NCBI GenBank assembly: GCA_947095535.1
Contig: OX352772.1
Span: forward strand, 119,406,191 to 119,470,190
Length of the DNA stretch: 64,000 nucleotides
Reading direction: 5' to 3'
From: Poecilobothrus nobilitatus
Lineage: Eukaryota > Arthropoda > Insecta > Diptera > Dolichopodidae
Positions 19,545 to 31,488 of the stretch are shown here, piece by piece; within the stretch, counting starts at the first letter, position 1, and the number at the start of each line of letters is the position of its first letter. The notes beneath the pieces were generated by a model that saw nothing but the letters and a program-made list of their open reading frames with translations, was not told the DNA's origin and did no database searches. Both the position numbers and the translations under genes were made by a program.

Positions 19545-22500
19545 TTTTTGTTCTAACCTAGTGACAACACTTCTTCTTAATTATGGAAATTTTTTTTTAT
19601 GTTAAAAGTTATTATAAATTTTAAATTTTATTTTTTCCTTTTTCTAAAATTACATCAAAATTAAACTTTGTGCACTTTTTAATAACAAACATTATACAAT
19701 TTTTTTTTTCTTATTTTACTTTCCATTATAAAATTATTTACACATTAGAATTTTTTTTTTTTTTATTGAGTTTTTGAACTACATATATATTAAATTTGAA
19801 TCATTTTTAATTTTCCAATTAAAATTATAACTTCTAATTAAACGCGCTCGGTTGGTTTTGTTTACATTAATTTACATTTATTTTTTTATTTCTTATTTCA
19901 TCTTAATATCAATTTGTCGTAAACAAAATAATTATATATCTATCTCCCTTCCACCCGTATGATGGATGCTGGTGGTCTTCTTTGATTGTCAATTCGCTCA
20001 ATTTTTTTTATACCACCATAGTTATTACCGTAATTTAATTTATTAATTTTTGGTGCTAAGTTTTGCTTTTGTTGAGTTGTTGAACGTTGAACGTTGTAAA
20101 CCGTTTGCTCGCTCAAAGCAAAATATTAGTATTAAAATATTGAAATATCATATCAGTATTGATATTAAAATATTGATATTGATAGTAACTTATTTTAAAG
20201 TGTTGTCAAACTCGGGTTATTTAAATCGTACACTTTTACTTTTGATTTCAATTTTAATTTTGATTAAATTTTAATTTTTGTTAATTTCAATTTTGACTGT
20301 AATCTTAAATTACATACTTTAATTTATTTTAATTCAAATATTGATTTTGGTTAATTTTGATTTTAATTACAATTTCAACTCTGATTCCATTTTAATTCTG
20401 ATTTTGATTGTAATTGTAAATTGAATTAAAATTTTAACGCTATTCCGATTTTTTTTGCTTTTTTTGTTTTATATTAATTGTTTTCCAACAAAATTACTAA
20501 TTTTAATGTTAATTTTTGTAATATACGCGGGTTGCAAAAGAATTTTCATGCCGTTGAGTACCATATTAGTTCAATTAAACCAGCAATTTTAGCACTATGT
20601 GAAACACAAGTCAGTAATCATAATGATAATTTTAATGTTACCGGCTACTTACTTATTTCACACTTCGTACCCAAAAGAGGTATCGCTGTCTATACAAAAA
20701 ATGCCATTGCTTTCAACACACTTCCAAAATATAAATGTTCTAGCCCAACCTTCCACTACATTTGGGTCAAAATCCTCGTTGGAAAGCATGTCATACATTT
20801 CTGTTTCCTATACAGATCACCCAACTCAAATGAACAAGAAACTGCTATGGAAATTGAAAATCTATAGAACCAGATCAATGAAATTTTGGACGCATCTCCA
20901 GAAACTGAAATTGTTCTGGCGGGAGATTTCAACATTCTTCCGAGTCAGTCATCTCCCCGAGTCAAAACTCAATTGGGAAACAAGTTGAACTATTCTCCAC
21001 ATTGTTCCACCTTTCTGAACTTGTTAAAAATCCCACTAGGATCCCGGACCGTGCTGATCAAGAAGGTCACATCTTGGATCTGTTTCTCACTCACACCTCA
21101 CACTACAAAATATGTGGTTTCAGTTGGTTGCCCCCTTGGTAATTCCGACCATTGTTTGTTTCACACAAGTTTCCGGGTAAGCCCAATCCCCAATCAGAGG
21201 TCCCCTCCCAAAAAATTAGTTTGGCGCTACAGCCATGCTGACTGGGAGGGTCTTAACAACTTTTTTAGAATATTTGATTGGTCATTCTGCTTCCGTAATA
21301 GAAATGTTAACTTTGCTGCAAATACGATTAGTGAAACTATTTTACTTGGAATGAGGTTATTCATTCCTCAATTCATGAAATCTGTTAAGAGGAGGCCCAA
21401 ATCTTGGTTTAATCGCATTGGCAAAAAAGCCATTTTTAGAAAAGAGGAGGCTTTTAAACTGTACCAAAACAATAGGTCGGAGACTCACAGGGCCAACTAT
21501 ATAGTGGTGAGAAACAGACGCAAGAGAGTTATCGACAAGCGAAAATTCTTGTTTAACCAAGGATTGAAAAGTAAAGTCATCCACATGCCAAAGAAAAGCA
21601 AATCCTTTTCGAAATTTGCCAAAGGTCTAAAAGAAAACGTTAGAGGGTCTTCTTTTCCACCACTTGTTGATAATAATAACAGAACAGTATCAGATTTTAA
21701 AGAAAAAGCAAACTTATTTGGTAAGCAGTTCGCTTCTAATTCGACACTGCCACAGTCAGCTCAGATGCCACCTTCTCTTCCCCGAGTTGGCTACTCCTTT
21801 GGGAAAATTTACTGTAGGACGCTGGCGGTGATGAAAATCTTGAAAAATCTTGATACAAATAAGTCAGCCGGTCCAGATGATATAACCACCATGGTGCTTA
21901 AAAATACCTACTCCAGTATTTTAAAACCTCTGCGCAACCTTTTCTACCTCTCCTTCACTTCGGGTCTTCATCCTACCCAATGGAAGGTTGCACATGTTTT
22001 CCCAATTCTCAAAAATGCTAATAAAAGCGATCCCTCCAAATACCGCCCTATTGCTATAACATCGGTCCTCTCCAAGGTAATGGAGAAAATAGTGGACCAA
22101 AAGATTTCAGAACCTTTGCCACCTGGACCACAAAGGTTTGTTTCATGATCGTCAATACGGATTCAGAGCCCGTCGTTCAACCGGTGATCTCATGACTTAC
22201 CTTTGTAAGGAGCTAAGCATCAACCTTCAGCATTCTGGTGAGTCTTATGTTGTGGCTCTTGATATTTCTAAGGCTTTCGATCGAGTTTGGCACGATGCTC
22301 CATTGGCAAAATGCAAAGCATTAGGTCTAGGTACGGTCTTTCTAAAATGGGTTGGAGATTTCTTTTCGAATCGTACTTTTCGTGTACTGGTCGATGGATA
22401 TTCATATTCGAAATAAATGCTGGTGTCCTCCAAGGATCAGTTTTATCCCCCAATCTTTTCTTAATATTTATCAATGAGCTACTTTCATTAACCTCCAATC

Positions 22501-23624
22501 CGATCTATAGTTTCGCAGACGACAGCACCTATAAATTTCATAGCCGCTGTAACATTAATCATCAGATTAATACAACAGCAAAAAATTTCACTATTAGTGA
22601 GCTAAATAAAGATTTAGCAAAAATTCAAAAATGGGGTGAAGTCAACAGAGTTGATTTCAACACGAAAAAAACTCAATGCTGTCTGATCTCGCGAAAAATT
22701 GCCACAACTATTCCCAACCTATTATTTCTGGGAGAACTTTTGCAGCATTCAACAGATTTAAAAATGTTGGGTATCGAGTTAAACCAAAAATTGACTTGGT
22801 CAAATCACATTTTTGGTATAGCTAAAGATGCAGCTAATTGTTTAGGATTTTTGTATCGATGCAAAACCTTCTTTTCTGCATTTGATCTCCTTAATATCTA
22901 TAAAACGTACATTAGGCCGAAAATGGAGTATAATGCACAAATTTGGGTTTCAGGGCCTCAAACAGCGCTGGGTTACCTAGATAATGTGCAAAACAGAGCT
23001 ATTAGTCTTATCAACTACTCCAGTGTAACTTCAATGCTCACTCCACTCAGTCATCGACGCACAGTTGGGTCACTAATCTTATTTTATAGATATCTCGTAG
23101 GGATTAACACCTGCTCCAATAAAATAAAACAGCTAATGCCTCATCTCAAAGTTTTCCAACGAGAAATAAGGTGGGCAGCAAAAGCTCATCCCTACCATGT
23201 AGAGATATCAAGATGGCGAAATACAGCTTATGGAAATACTTTTGTCATGCGCACGTCCCGTTTGTGGAACCATATACAATCGAATGTGTTCCCTAAAGTT
23301 GGTAATTCGTATGTGTCCGATTTACTTAAGTTTAAGAAAAACATTAACATCTTTCTTCAAAATGTCCCTCCAAATTTTCATACCTATCCCCCATAATCCA
23401 AATTTCCTAATTCCAATTTCCCCTATTATCCTTCCCACATCCCTATCCCCAAAACCAAACTGTACATTCGTATTAAAGGTTCCATCCTAAAGTTTGGTTT
23501 TAAAAGGGGGGTGGTTTTAGTTGGTTAAAGTCCAACACTAAAGTACTACACTACCCTGAAGCACGTGCACTTCCTCTTGGTGACTTTCGAGTTTTCCACC
23601 AACCCTCGTAAAAAAAAAAAAAAT
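19545..23624 (+). mobile_element. APE-type non-LTR retrotransposon, copy A
   Basis: About 4.1 kb, from AGTGACAACACTTCTTC near 19560 (possibly 5'-degraded) to the A-run at 23611-23624. The leader of about 900 bp has no ORF1-like frame, then one endonuclease-RT ORF follows. A second copy on the minus strand (57566-63512) shares leader, ORF and 3' end. The clade is probably CR1/L2/Daphne-like. I cannot place it more exactly. Confidence 0.75.
20478..23396 (+). pseudogene. Endonuclease-reverse transcriptase of non-LTR copy A
   Basis: Domain order: APE endonuclease (NVNFCNIRGLQKNF, ILALCETQ, RGIAVYTKN, LYRSPNSNEQ, VLAGDFNI, LGNSDHCLFH), linker (SWFNRIGKKAIFRKEEAF), then RT (NKSAGPDDITTMVL, KYRPIAITSVLSKVMEKIV, YGFRARRSTGDLMTYL, VVALDISKAFDRVWHD, GVLQGSVLSPNLFLIFINEL, SFADDSTYKF). 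The thumb and C-terminal region include YIRPKMEYNAQIW and SYVSDLLKFKKNINIFL. The catalytic FADD box is intact, but frames change near 20870, 22140 and 22410, so the copy is dead. No RNase H is evident. The role is target-primed reverse transcription. Confidence 0.85.
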
Positions 23625-23634
23625 ACATTAAGCA

Positions 23635-23955
23635 CACGGAACTACAGCCATTCAAAGTTCGAAAAAGCTCTATATTATTTAAATTTTTATAACATAAGCT
23701 CTGTAAGGTACATATATCTTCAATTTGAAAATGGCATCTACTTAAAAACGATATCTACTTTTTTGAGCTTTACAAATATATATACCTATAATAAATATAT
23801 AATTGTACCATACGATGTCTTAATTTACCGTTATGCGAAACTGAATTATTGCAAAATTCTTTAACCCTTCTATCTTGTAAATAGTATAAGTTAGAAGCTT
23901 GAAATTTTGAGAGGAGTTATAGCTTTGAAAACAAGTATTAGTCACTTCAGAAAAT
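23635..23955 (+). mobile_element. GTCC family 1 element, internal fragment
   Basis: Matches the middle of the full copies: a patch like GTTCGAAAAAGCTCTATATT, the AAGGTACATATATCTTCA region, ACCGTTATGCGAAACT, and CCCTTCTATCTTGTAA. Both ends are missing. Confidence 0.6.
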
Positions 23956-24305
23956 ATTTATTAGAAAAACCTGATCTAACATCATGTCAGAATTTGTCTT
24001 TAAGCTAGACAAAAAAAACCCTTAGTATAATATGTAATTTTATTTCAATTAATATGAAAATCACTATCTATGGAGAAAACCATCTATTTTCTGCTGACAC
24101 GTTTCTCTCTTTTTTTCTTTAAATATATATTTCTCTTCATAGCACGTTTCTGTTTAAAATACTATAAAGTTTTTGTTGTAATCATTATTGCACGCAATGT
24201 TTATGATGGTTTTTAATTCTAAATTAAATTTTTGTTCTAAAGTAGGTATATCTAAAAGTCTGTTTAACATAGAATGGAAAGCGGAAATTTCTTTGTACAC
24301 ACAAA
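23956..24305 (-). pseudogene. Penelope-like retroelement fragment
   Basis: The minus strand reads EISAFHSMLNRLLDIP and LKTIINIACNNDYNKNF, the region after the RT catalytic core in Penelope-like elements, and then degenerate sequence with SLKTNSDMMLDQVFLI. The second half matches 28985-29155 at the DNA level. All frames are broken. The RT core and the GIY-YIG domain are not present in this copy. Confidence 0.55.
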
Positions 24306-24555
24306 AAAAATATTAGCAACATACCTAAACCAACACAATATGTTTTTTAAAAGAATATTCTTTGAATTAAATACATCTATCTCAAAATTGTTCATAAAAT
24401 ATTCCGTCAAAAAGGAAGATAGTGAAGTTATCGCTAGCTAACCTGGGCGGTTCTAGACCAGGAAGTGATTAAGAGATAAAAGATGTAAAGATAAGATAAG
24501 AGATTTGATTCATCAATGAGGCATAGCACTAACGGTTTAGATAAGAAGCATAATC
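24306..24555. other. AT-rich DNA, nothing recognised
   Basis: No open frame, no match to other parts of the window. Confidence 0.4.
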
Positions 24556-25683
24556 AAACAAGGTAGAATGTAAACCAACGGTTTTTAAAAGCGCACATTT
24601 CCAAAACTCAATACAAACTGTTTAGAATTGTGACTTGCACAAAAATTTGAAAATTTCATGTAATAAGAAAAAACGTGAAAATAGGACATTTTTGAAATTT
24701 TGAGGGACTGTAAGTTCGGAATCCTATATAACTAAAAAAACCCGTTAACACACATAAAAATATATTGTTGAACCTTTAATTTTCATGTCTTGCCGAAGAA
24801 AAATTTTTACAGGTGCCTAATTACAGGTGTCTAAAAATAGCAAATTTTCAATTTTTGAGGCGTAATAACTGTTAAAGAGGAGGTGGTTCAAAAAAATTCT
24901 AAAAGTTCTTTCTTGTCTCAAAATTCCAGGTTCCTATCTAAAGGCGCGCCGGAGTTATGAAAAAAAATGTCATGCAAAATGTGGTTTTCACATAACAGTA
25001 AATTTAAATAGTAAATTACAAAATATTACATAATTTTGATATTGTTTTATATAAATAATAAAATTTTCGATCTTCTGGCGGTTTTAGATTGCAAAACTAT
25101 TATGAGATATATACATCTGAAAATGGGGCTTTTTCGTAATTTTGAAGAGCTGCAACTTTGGAACCCTTTAGCTTTAATTTTTATATTTTGCAGAAGTAAG
25201 GTGCCTAAGTTACAGGTGTTTAAAAATAGTAAATTTTCAATTTTTAAGCTCTAATAGCTCATAAACAGGGGGTGGTCCAAAAAAAATTTCTGAGCAAACT
25301 TATACTAATTCTAAAAGTTGTTTCTTGCCTCAAAATTTGGTTTTCACATAACGGTAAATTTAAATACTAAATTTAAAAAAATTGTATAATTTTGATATTA
25401 ATTTACAAAGTTAAAAAAAATACCTGTCGAATGACGTTATCAGATTGAAAAACTCTTAAGCAGAACATAAGATATATACATTTAAAGCTACGCTGTAGCT
25501 CCGTAATGGGTGGGGCTACATGAAAAAGTTGTTCCACAAAATTATTTTTTTTATGAGACCTACCTATGGTTAAAATTTGTTTTCTCTATGTTTAATGGTG
25601 TAGAAGTTGTGTAAACAGACGGACGGACAGAGTGAAACTAATAAGCACATTTTTTCAAAATTTTGTTGGAAATGTGCTAAAAA
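24556..25683 (-). mobile_element. GTCC element family 3, minus copy
   Basis: Reverse complement of the 15371 copy. It begins CAAGGTAGAATG, with the hairpin AACCAACGGTTT nearby, has the inner repeats CATAACAGTAAATTTAAAT (about 24990) and CATAACGGTAAATTTAAAT (about 25350), and ends AATGTGCTAAAAAC. The GTCC tract is reduced to GGACGGACAG near 25620. It carries an internal deletion relative to 55203-56330. Confidence 0.75.
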
Positions 25684-26690
25684 CGGGTTTTTAAAATTTG
25701 AATAACAAGCGCACAGATTTTTTAAGAACAATATGTTAATGTTTTATTTTTCTTTGGTTGCTTTGAAAAAATAGTAAAATCATTTTTTATTTTACGGTCA
25801 TATTCTATGATAAGAAATTCTTTGGTTGAAATGGAATTAAGAAAAAACTATTATGTGTATAGGTAAGTTTATCAACATAATATAATAAGCTTCGATCTCA
25901 GTTGTCTTACCCAGAGAAGATTTTTTTATTTTGACGAATTCAGTATGTGGGTTCAAAATCGTGTACCTATTTTACTTTTGGGTGTTTATAATAAATACTT
26001 AATACTTTTTGAACACCAAGAAAGAAATTTCCAGAAAATAATAAGGATATATATAAGGATATAAAACATTACTTTGTTAACCTTTAAGGAAGATACGAGT
26101 ACATCATACTTCTTTTTTATTAACTATGAAAACCTTTATATTTTTCATATTATATGAATACAATATTGTTAACTGTTCAAGCAAATTCAGTACAAATTTC
26201 TAATATTAGATTAAATGAATTAGCTTTTCGGAGCACATACTTTATATATATAAAGCTGACTCAGAACCGCAATATGTTTCAATAGATCTATTGAGGCTTT
26301 TAGACGGGAATTAATTTTAAAAGAAAGTAATATTAATGGAATTATAAATATAGTGAACATATATTTTGCAGACATTTTCAATTGAAATATGTTTATAATA
26401 AAGAAATCCATATAAGATGTGAATATCTTAGGAATTTTATACACAAGTCTCTCGCAATTAAATTCTTAGAATATTGAGAAATATTAGCATATAGAATTTT
26501 TAGTAATAGAGGAGTGGAAACAGTTCTTATTCAACATACTGTTTATAAATCCGATTACACTATAACTGATTTAAAATCAATAAAACAGAAATCATCGTAT
26601 AAAAAGGAAATTTCATAATTTATCAAATGAAATAAAGATTATATCTAATAATTAAAAAAATTTAAAACAAAATATAAATATTGTTATTTT
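25684..26690. other. AT-rich region, possible decayed coding DNA
   Basis: On the plus strand near 26170-26300 two frames give short peptide-like runs (ANSVQISNIRLNELAFRSTY and EPQYVSIDLLRLL) that look coding but are unrecognisable and broken. The rest is low complexity. Confidence 0.3.
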
Positions 26691-26694
26691 ATAA

Positions 26695-27560
26695 CAAATC
26701 TTTTTTATTTATCTATGAATTATGATTAAAAGAAAACCCTAACCATTTAACAAACATTTTATTATCTCTAGTTTTAAGAATTTTTCCGATCAAAAACACT
26801 TTGTTTATCCTTCGTTTTTAACAATTCATATTAATAGAAACTTCCTTGTCTGGGTTGACCTTGACAATCTTCTAGTAAATATTTGAAAGGGTTAGTGATT
26901 TGAACTTCTCTTATCTTAAATACATCGGCTGTCGAATTTGTAACCTTTTTCAAAAACTGTATTTGCTTATACGAACTGCTTGAATTTTAATATGATTATA
27001 AACATTTGCTAACAATTCATTTTCATTTTTTGTGTTTACTTCTACAGTCTTTTTTTATCTTTAGTGTAATTGTATTGGTGGTCTAGTTTCGAAATAATTA
27101 TAACACATTTGTAATTCCCATTGAAACTAAATTCTTTCCACATTTTTCTTTTAGAGTGTGATTGAAACGTTCTACTAAAGAAGCTTTAACGAGCTAAATG
27201 TTGAATAATGATTTATTTGAAATGTATCCATTTAATTTTTTAATATTTTATTGAAGAATTCTTTTCCATCATCAGTTTGCAAATTTTATGGATGTCTTTT
27301 AGAAGTTTGAAAAATATTTTGGGTTGCGTGACATTCTCTGAAGGTTTTTTTTTTTACAGGAATTGCCCATCTATACTTAGAAAAGGTATCAATTACAGTT
27401 AATAAAAATTTAAAGCCTTTGTTCTTAGTAGCATATGAACCCATTTCTACAGCCTGCCAAGTTCATCAAATCAAAGCAGCTTGCCAAGATCATCAAATCC
27501 TTTAATTATAACTATAAGTCGTTTAAAATTTCTCCGTGCAGAATTATGCAGCTGCTAAAA
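26695..27560 (-). pseudogene. Retrovirus-type integrase with chromodomain (Polinton/adintovirus-like) relic
   Basis: Minus-strand reading in pieces: NSARRNFKRLIVIIKGFDD (about 27545-27495), then VEMGSYATKNKGFKFLLTVI followed by DTFSKYRWAIPVKKK, LQTDDGKEFFNKIL (second catalytic Asp), HYSTFSS, and KASLVERFNHTLKEK (catalytic Glu, about 34 residues on). Downstream are FKIREVQITNPFKYLLEDCQ with GQPRQGSFY, and MFVKWLGFSFNHNS (about 26760-26720), the C-terminal chromodomain. The motif series is that of Polinton/Maverick and adintovirus integrases, not of Ty3/gypsy. At least three frameshifts and several stops, and the region of the first Asp is scrambled by a small duplication. Known role: insertion of the element's DNA. 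Confidence 0.75.
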
Positions 27561-27726
27561 AACTTCTCTTTTACTAATTTTTAAACAAAATAAAATAGAT
27601 TTATGTAATTATTATATATGTATAACTACTTAAAAAATCTTTGATTAGAAATCAATTTCCGGTCATTACAATCTAGAATCTTAGCAATAATATCATTAGT
27701 ATTTTGAATTCGTTGATTAAATCTAT

Positions 27727-27853
27727 AGCTACCCAGTGCTATAGCTTTCCAATATTTTTGTTAAGAATACTATATGTTATTTGTTTAATATAGCTATCCA
27801 GTGCTATAACTTCCCAATATTTTTGCCGAGAATGCTATATTCCATTTGTTTAA
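27727..27853. repeat. Two tandem 63-bp units
   Basis: TATAGCTACCCAGTGCTATA (27727) recurs as TATAGCTATCCAGTGCTATA (27790), each followed by CTTCCCAATATTTTTG-like and TTTGTTTAATATA sequence. It lies upstream of the integrase relic on its minus strand. Whether it was coding is unclear. Confidence 0.65.
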
Positions 27854-28261
27854 TATATGTATTTGATGCTTTCACATAAATTTGTCTTTCTTTTTCACTT
27901 TTTTTTCATCATCATAATCGTATTCCTCATAGCTCTCTTAGATGAATCTGAAATATCTCCAGAAGTAATTGAAATATCATCTGCCTTTTCATCGTCCTCA
28001 TCATATGATTCTGAAACATCAAGCCAATCGAATATATCTACAAGTATCCTTACTCATCTTGAAAATAACTAATTAAAATATACCTCTCTTTCACTCGTTT
28101 ATAAATAATATAAATAGAGCAAACAATAAATGTTCAAATTGTGAAATTTATATTTTTTATTTATATAATAACTTGTAAGTATGTATATTGTAAGTATGTA
28201 TATGAAATTTCTGAAAGATATACCCCGTTCCCGGAAAGTAATATAGAATTATTCATAATAT

Positions 28262-28470
28262 TAATAGTTATCTCGGTTAAAATTAACTTTAACTTGTGTA
28301 AGATAAAATGAACTCAATCAATAAATTATGATGTAATAGTAATAAAAGTGGTTTGAAGTATACCAAAACTTTATGAATATTCAATTGAATCTACTAATTG
28401 TTTTGATGTCACTTGGTAGAAGTATTTTATAATGTAAAAAATAAAAAACACTTGTTAATTTTACTTATTT
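28262..28470. repeat. Dispersed repeat, second copy
   Basis: Same 200-bp block as 9033-9236, from TAGTTATCTCGGTTAAAATT to CACTTGTTAATTTTACTTA. No ORF1 relic adjoins it here. Confidence 0.65.
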
Positions 28471-28699
28471 TATATACTCCTACATATTTAAATTTTATTT
28501 TTATTTTTTAACAATTTCAATAATTAAAAATTAAAATTATTCAAATTTAAAAATTATTATTTAAATATAAAATAAAATTTATTTTTTATTATTTCTAACA
28601 TTTGCCAACGCGTATCGGCTTTTCGGACATTATCAAAATTAAAATATTTGGTTATTTATATAATTTAACATTAAACAGAGAAAAAAATATATTTTAAGA

Positions 28700-29155
28700 T
28701 ATTTCTTCATTTCCTATATTTCATACTTATCTAGTACTCTCTTCCTCCAATTAAACCACGTAAATTTTTTTAATATACACTCATGTCCAAATTGTTTTAA
28801 GTGTTGGAAGGCACCAGAGGCAGGGAAATTAATTAAAGTTCCTCTAATATGTTCATTAAATCTTGTTTTTAAATTTCTTTTTCTCTTTCCAATATAAAAG
28901 GTATCACAATCGCTACATTTAATCTTATATACACCAGCTTTAATTAATTTGTCAGATTTTGTCGTACTTTGTTATTGATAATAAATTTTTTAAATTATAT
29001 TTATTAGAAAAGCCTGGTCCTACATCATGTAATATTAATTTCTCTTTAAGTTAGTCAGAAAAACCTTTAATATAATATGTAATTTTATTTCAATTAATAT
29101 GAGAATCACTATCTATGGAGAAAACTATTTGTTTTCTTTGGCACGTTTCTCTCTT
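28700..29155 (-). pseudogene. Penelope-like element with GIY-YIG endonuclease
   Basis: Minus strand: LILHDVGPGFSNKYNL, then KSDKLIKAGVYKIKCSDC, CDTFYIGKRKRNLKTRFNEH, GTLINFPASGAFQHLKQFGH. This is the GIY-YIG-type endonuclease domain (GVY ... YIG, catalytic Arg in KTRF, Glu in NEH) that lies C-terminal to RT in Penelope-like elements. One stop or frame change interrupts it near 28965. The upstream part of the element is continued beyond a GTCC element at 30734-30773, which splits it. The RT core itself is absent. Confidence 0.75.
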
Positions 29156-30733
29156 TATACCCGTACGATAGGATCGGGTATAATAAAATTACTCCACGGT
29201 TGTAACACCTCGAAATAAGCGAGCTAGATATACCTCCAAAGTATGGATCGGATCAGAAAAAAATTCTAAGACTTTTGAGCCATGTCCGTCCGTCCGTCCG
29301 TCAGCACGCTAACTCAAAAACCAAAAAAGCTAGAATCTTGAAATTTACACAAAATATTCTGGGAGTAATTTGTAGGTTCCCTATTTTTTTTGGTTGAGTT
29401 TGGACCAAGCCTTAGAGTAGCTCTCGAACACCTAACTTTTAGATCCCTACATTTTGTTTGAAATAGAGCTATGAAATTTTAACTGCTGATAGATCTCACA
29501 AAAATATTAATTTTATTTTTAATAACTTTTTTTTGTAGCCCCACCCGTTACGGAGCTACAGCTCCCCAAAAGTTCAAAAAAACTCCATATTTAAATTGTT
29601 ATAGCACAAGTTGTATAAGGTATATCTTCATTTTGAAAACGCTAAACGATTACTACTTGTATTAGCTTTAAAAGTGTATATACAATAGATATATATTTGT
29701 GGCATACGGTGTCTTAATTTACTGTTATGCGAAACTCAAATTTTGCAAAATCCTTTAACCCTTCTATCTTCTAAAGGGTTTAAGTTGGATACTTGAAATT
29801 TTTACAGAAGTTAGATCTTTCAAAATAAGTATGAGTCATTTCAGAAATTTTTTTTGTATCACCCCCCGTTTAGGAGCTGTAAGGGGTCAAAAACTGAAAA
29901 TTTCCTATTTTTAAACACCTGTAACTTGAAAACCTGTTAAAATTTTTTTGAAGTAGTACACAAAAATTAAAGCTTCAACATTATACTCTTATTTCTGTTA
30001 ACAACTTTTTTAATAATATAGGGTTACTTTATAATTGACGAAAGTGTTACTTGATTTTTTCAAATTTTGTAACAAATTTCTTTAAAACGAATTTTTTCCA
30101 TTTTGTTTTACTCGATAATTTGAAATTGTTGAGGATACAATGCGTAGTACAAAAAAATGTAAATAAATAAACAACATAACGGTTGCTTGAAGAATTTTTA
30201 TTATTATTTATATGATATTGATATATATATACATACTTATATAATATCATGTTTATTTACATATCGTATATGTCACTAGTGAATGAATGATAAGAGTATA
30301 TATGTGTATTATATAGCGCCGTATTTACATACATATATGTATTTTATTGTACTTATAAGAAATTATTCTGTCAATGGAATATTTAAATATAATATAATAT
30401 AATATTTAAAATTATATTTATTATTTTGTACTAAGTAAATTTAATATACATTTACCGCTTAGTATTAAATGTTACTATAGAATATTTGAAAAAGTTTTGG
30501 ATTTATAATCGTTATGTGGAAGGCTAGAATCTGCTTTAGAAGAATGTACATATAAACATATAGTTTGAATATATGTACAACCCATAAGTTCTAGAAATTA
30601 TAAATTTCACCCAAATTATTTTAAAATACTAAAATATTAAAAAAATAATATTGTAGGCAGAGTGGCTGTGAACATACTAACGGTTCGTACGGGTATCTAA
30701 GAGTTGACAAAGGCAACTGTATTCTTGCTCGTT
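29156..30733 (+). mobile_element. GTCC element family 1, full copy inside the Penelope-like element
   Basis: About 1578 bp. Starts TATACCCGTACGATAGGATC. GTCC tract at 29285-29302. The inverted terminal match TTCGTACGGGTAT at about 30684-30696 is followed by the hairpin GTTG-acaaagg-CAAC (30703-30717) and the end CTTGCTCGT. Non-coding. The flanks TTTCTCTCTT and TTTTTCTTTAAATATAT join to the uninterrupted sequence at 24100-24140. Confidence 0.85.
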
Positions 30734-30773
30734 TTTTCTTTAAATATATACTTCTCTTCATAGCACGTTTCTA

Positions 30774-31467
30774 TTTTTAGCACATTTCCAAAAAAAAAAT
30801 TGAAAAAATGTGCCTATAATGTGTAAATGTGCTTCACTCTGTCCGTCCGTCTGTCCGCCTGTTTACAAAACTTCTACACCGTTAAATATAGAGAAAAAAA
30901 CTTAAAATTTAACCATGCGTAGGTCTTATAAAAAAATCAATGTTGTAGAACAACTTTTTTTGTAGCCCCACCCATTACGGAGCTGCAGCCCCTGAAACTT
31001 TGAAAAAACCCTATTTTTAAATGCGTCATGTAATGTTTATCTGTTTTTCAATCTGAAACCGGCATTCGACAGGAATTTTTCTTAACTTTATAAATCAATT
31101 ATTTTAAAATTAGTATTCAAATTTACCGTTATGTAAAAACCAATTATGATTTTTCTACCTTCATAACTCCGGCAAGCTTTTAGATAGGGACTTGCAATGT
31201 TGAGGTAAGGAAGAACTTTTAGAATTAGTATAACTTTCCTAAAAAACTTTTTTTTTGACCACCCTTATGAGCAATTAGGGCTCAAACATTGAAAATTTGT
31301 TATTTTTTAAATTCCTGTAACTTAGACACCTGTACGCACTTTTCTTCAGCAAGACATAAAAATTAAAACTCCGGTAATATATTTTCACGTGTGTTAACGG
31401 TTCCTTTAAGTTGTATAGCGCTCCAGGATTACAGCCCCTCAAAATTGCAAAAAAGCCCTATTTTCAG
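30774..31467 (+). mobile_element. GTCC element family 3, 3'-truncated copy
   Basis: Begins TTTTTAGCACATTTCC, has GTCCGTCCGTCTGTCC at 30841-30856, one copy of the ACCGTTATGTAAAAACC unit, and breaks off after CCCTATTTTCA where a probable LTR starts. Confidence 0.7.
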
Positions 31468-31488
31468 TTAGGATTGCAGTTTATTATT

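Noticed and set aside
26220..26444. 74-codon minus-strand frame with hydrophobic segment
   Set aside because: AT-rich sequence, no motif, and the opposite strand shows equally weak coding signs.
27857..28072. 71-codon plus-strand open frame, hydrophobic start and Ser-rich acidic end, resembling a small secreted protein
   Set aside because: The hydrophobic part comes from a T-rich low-complexity tract, there is no homologous copy, and it lies between decayed elements. Not supported as a gene.
29280..29302. GTCC tracts as CRISPR-like or regulatory arrays
   Set aside because: They are simple microsatellites at a fixed position within dispersed elements, without spacers.
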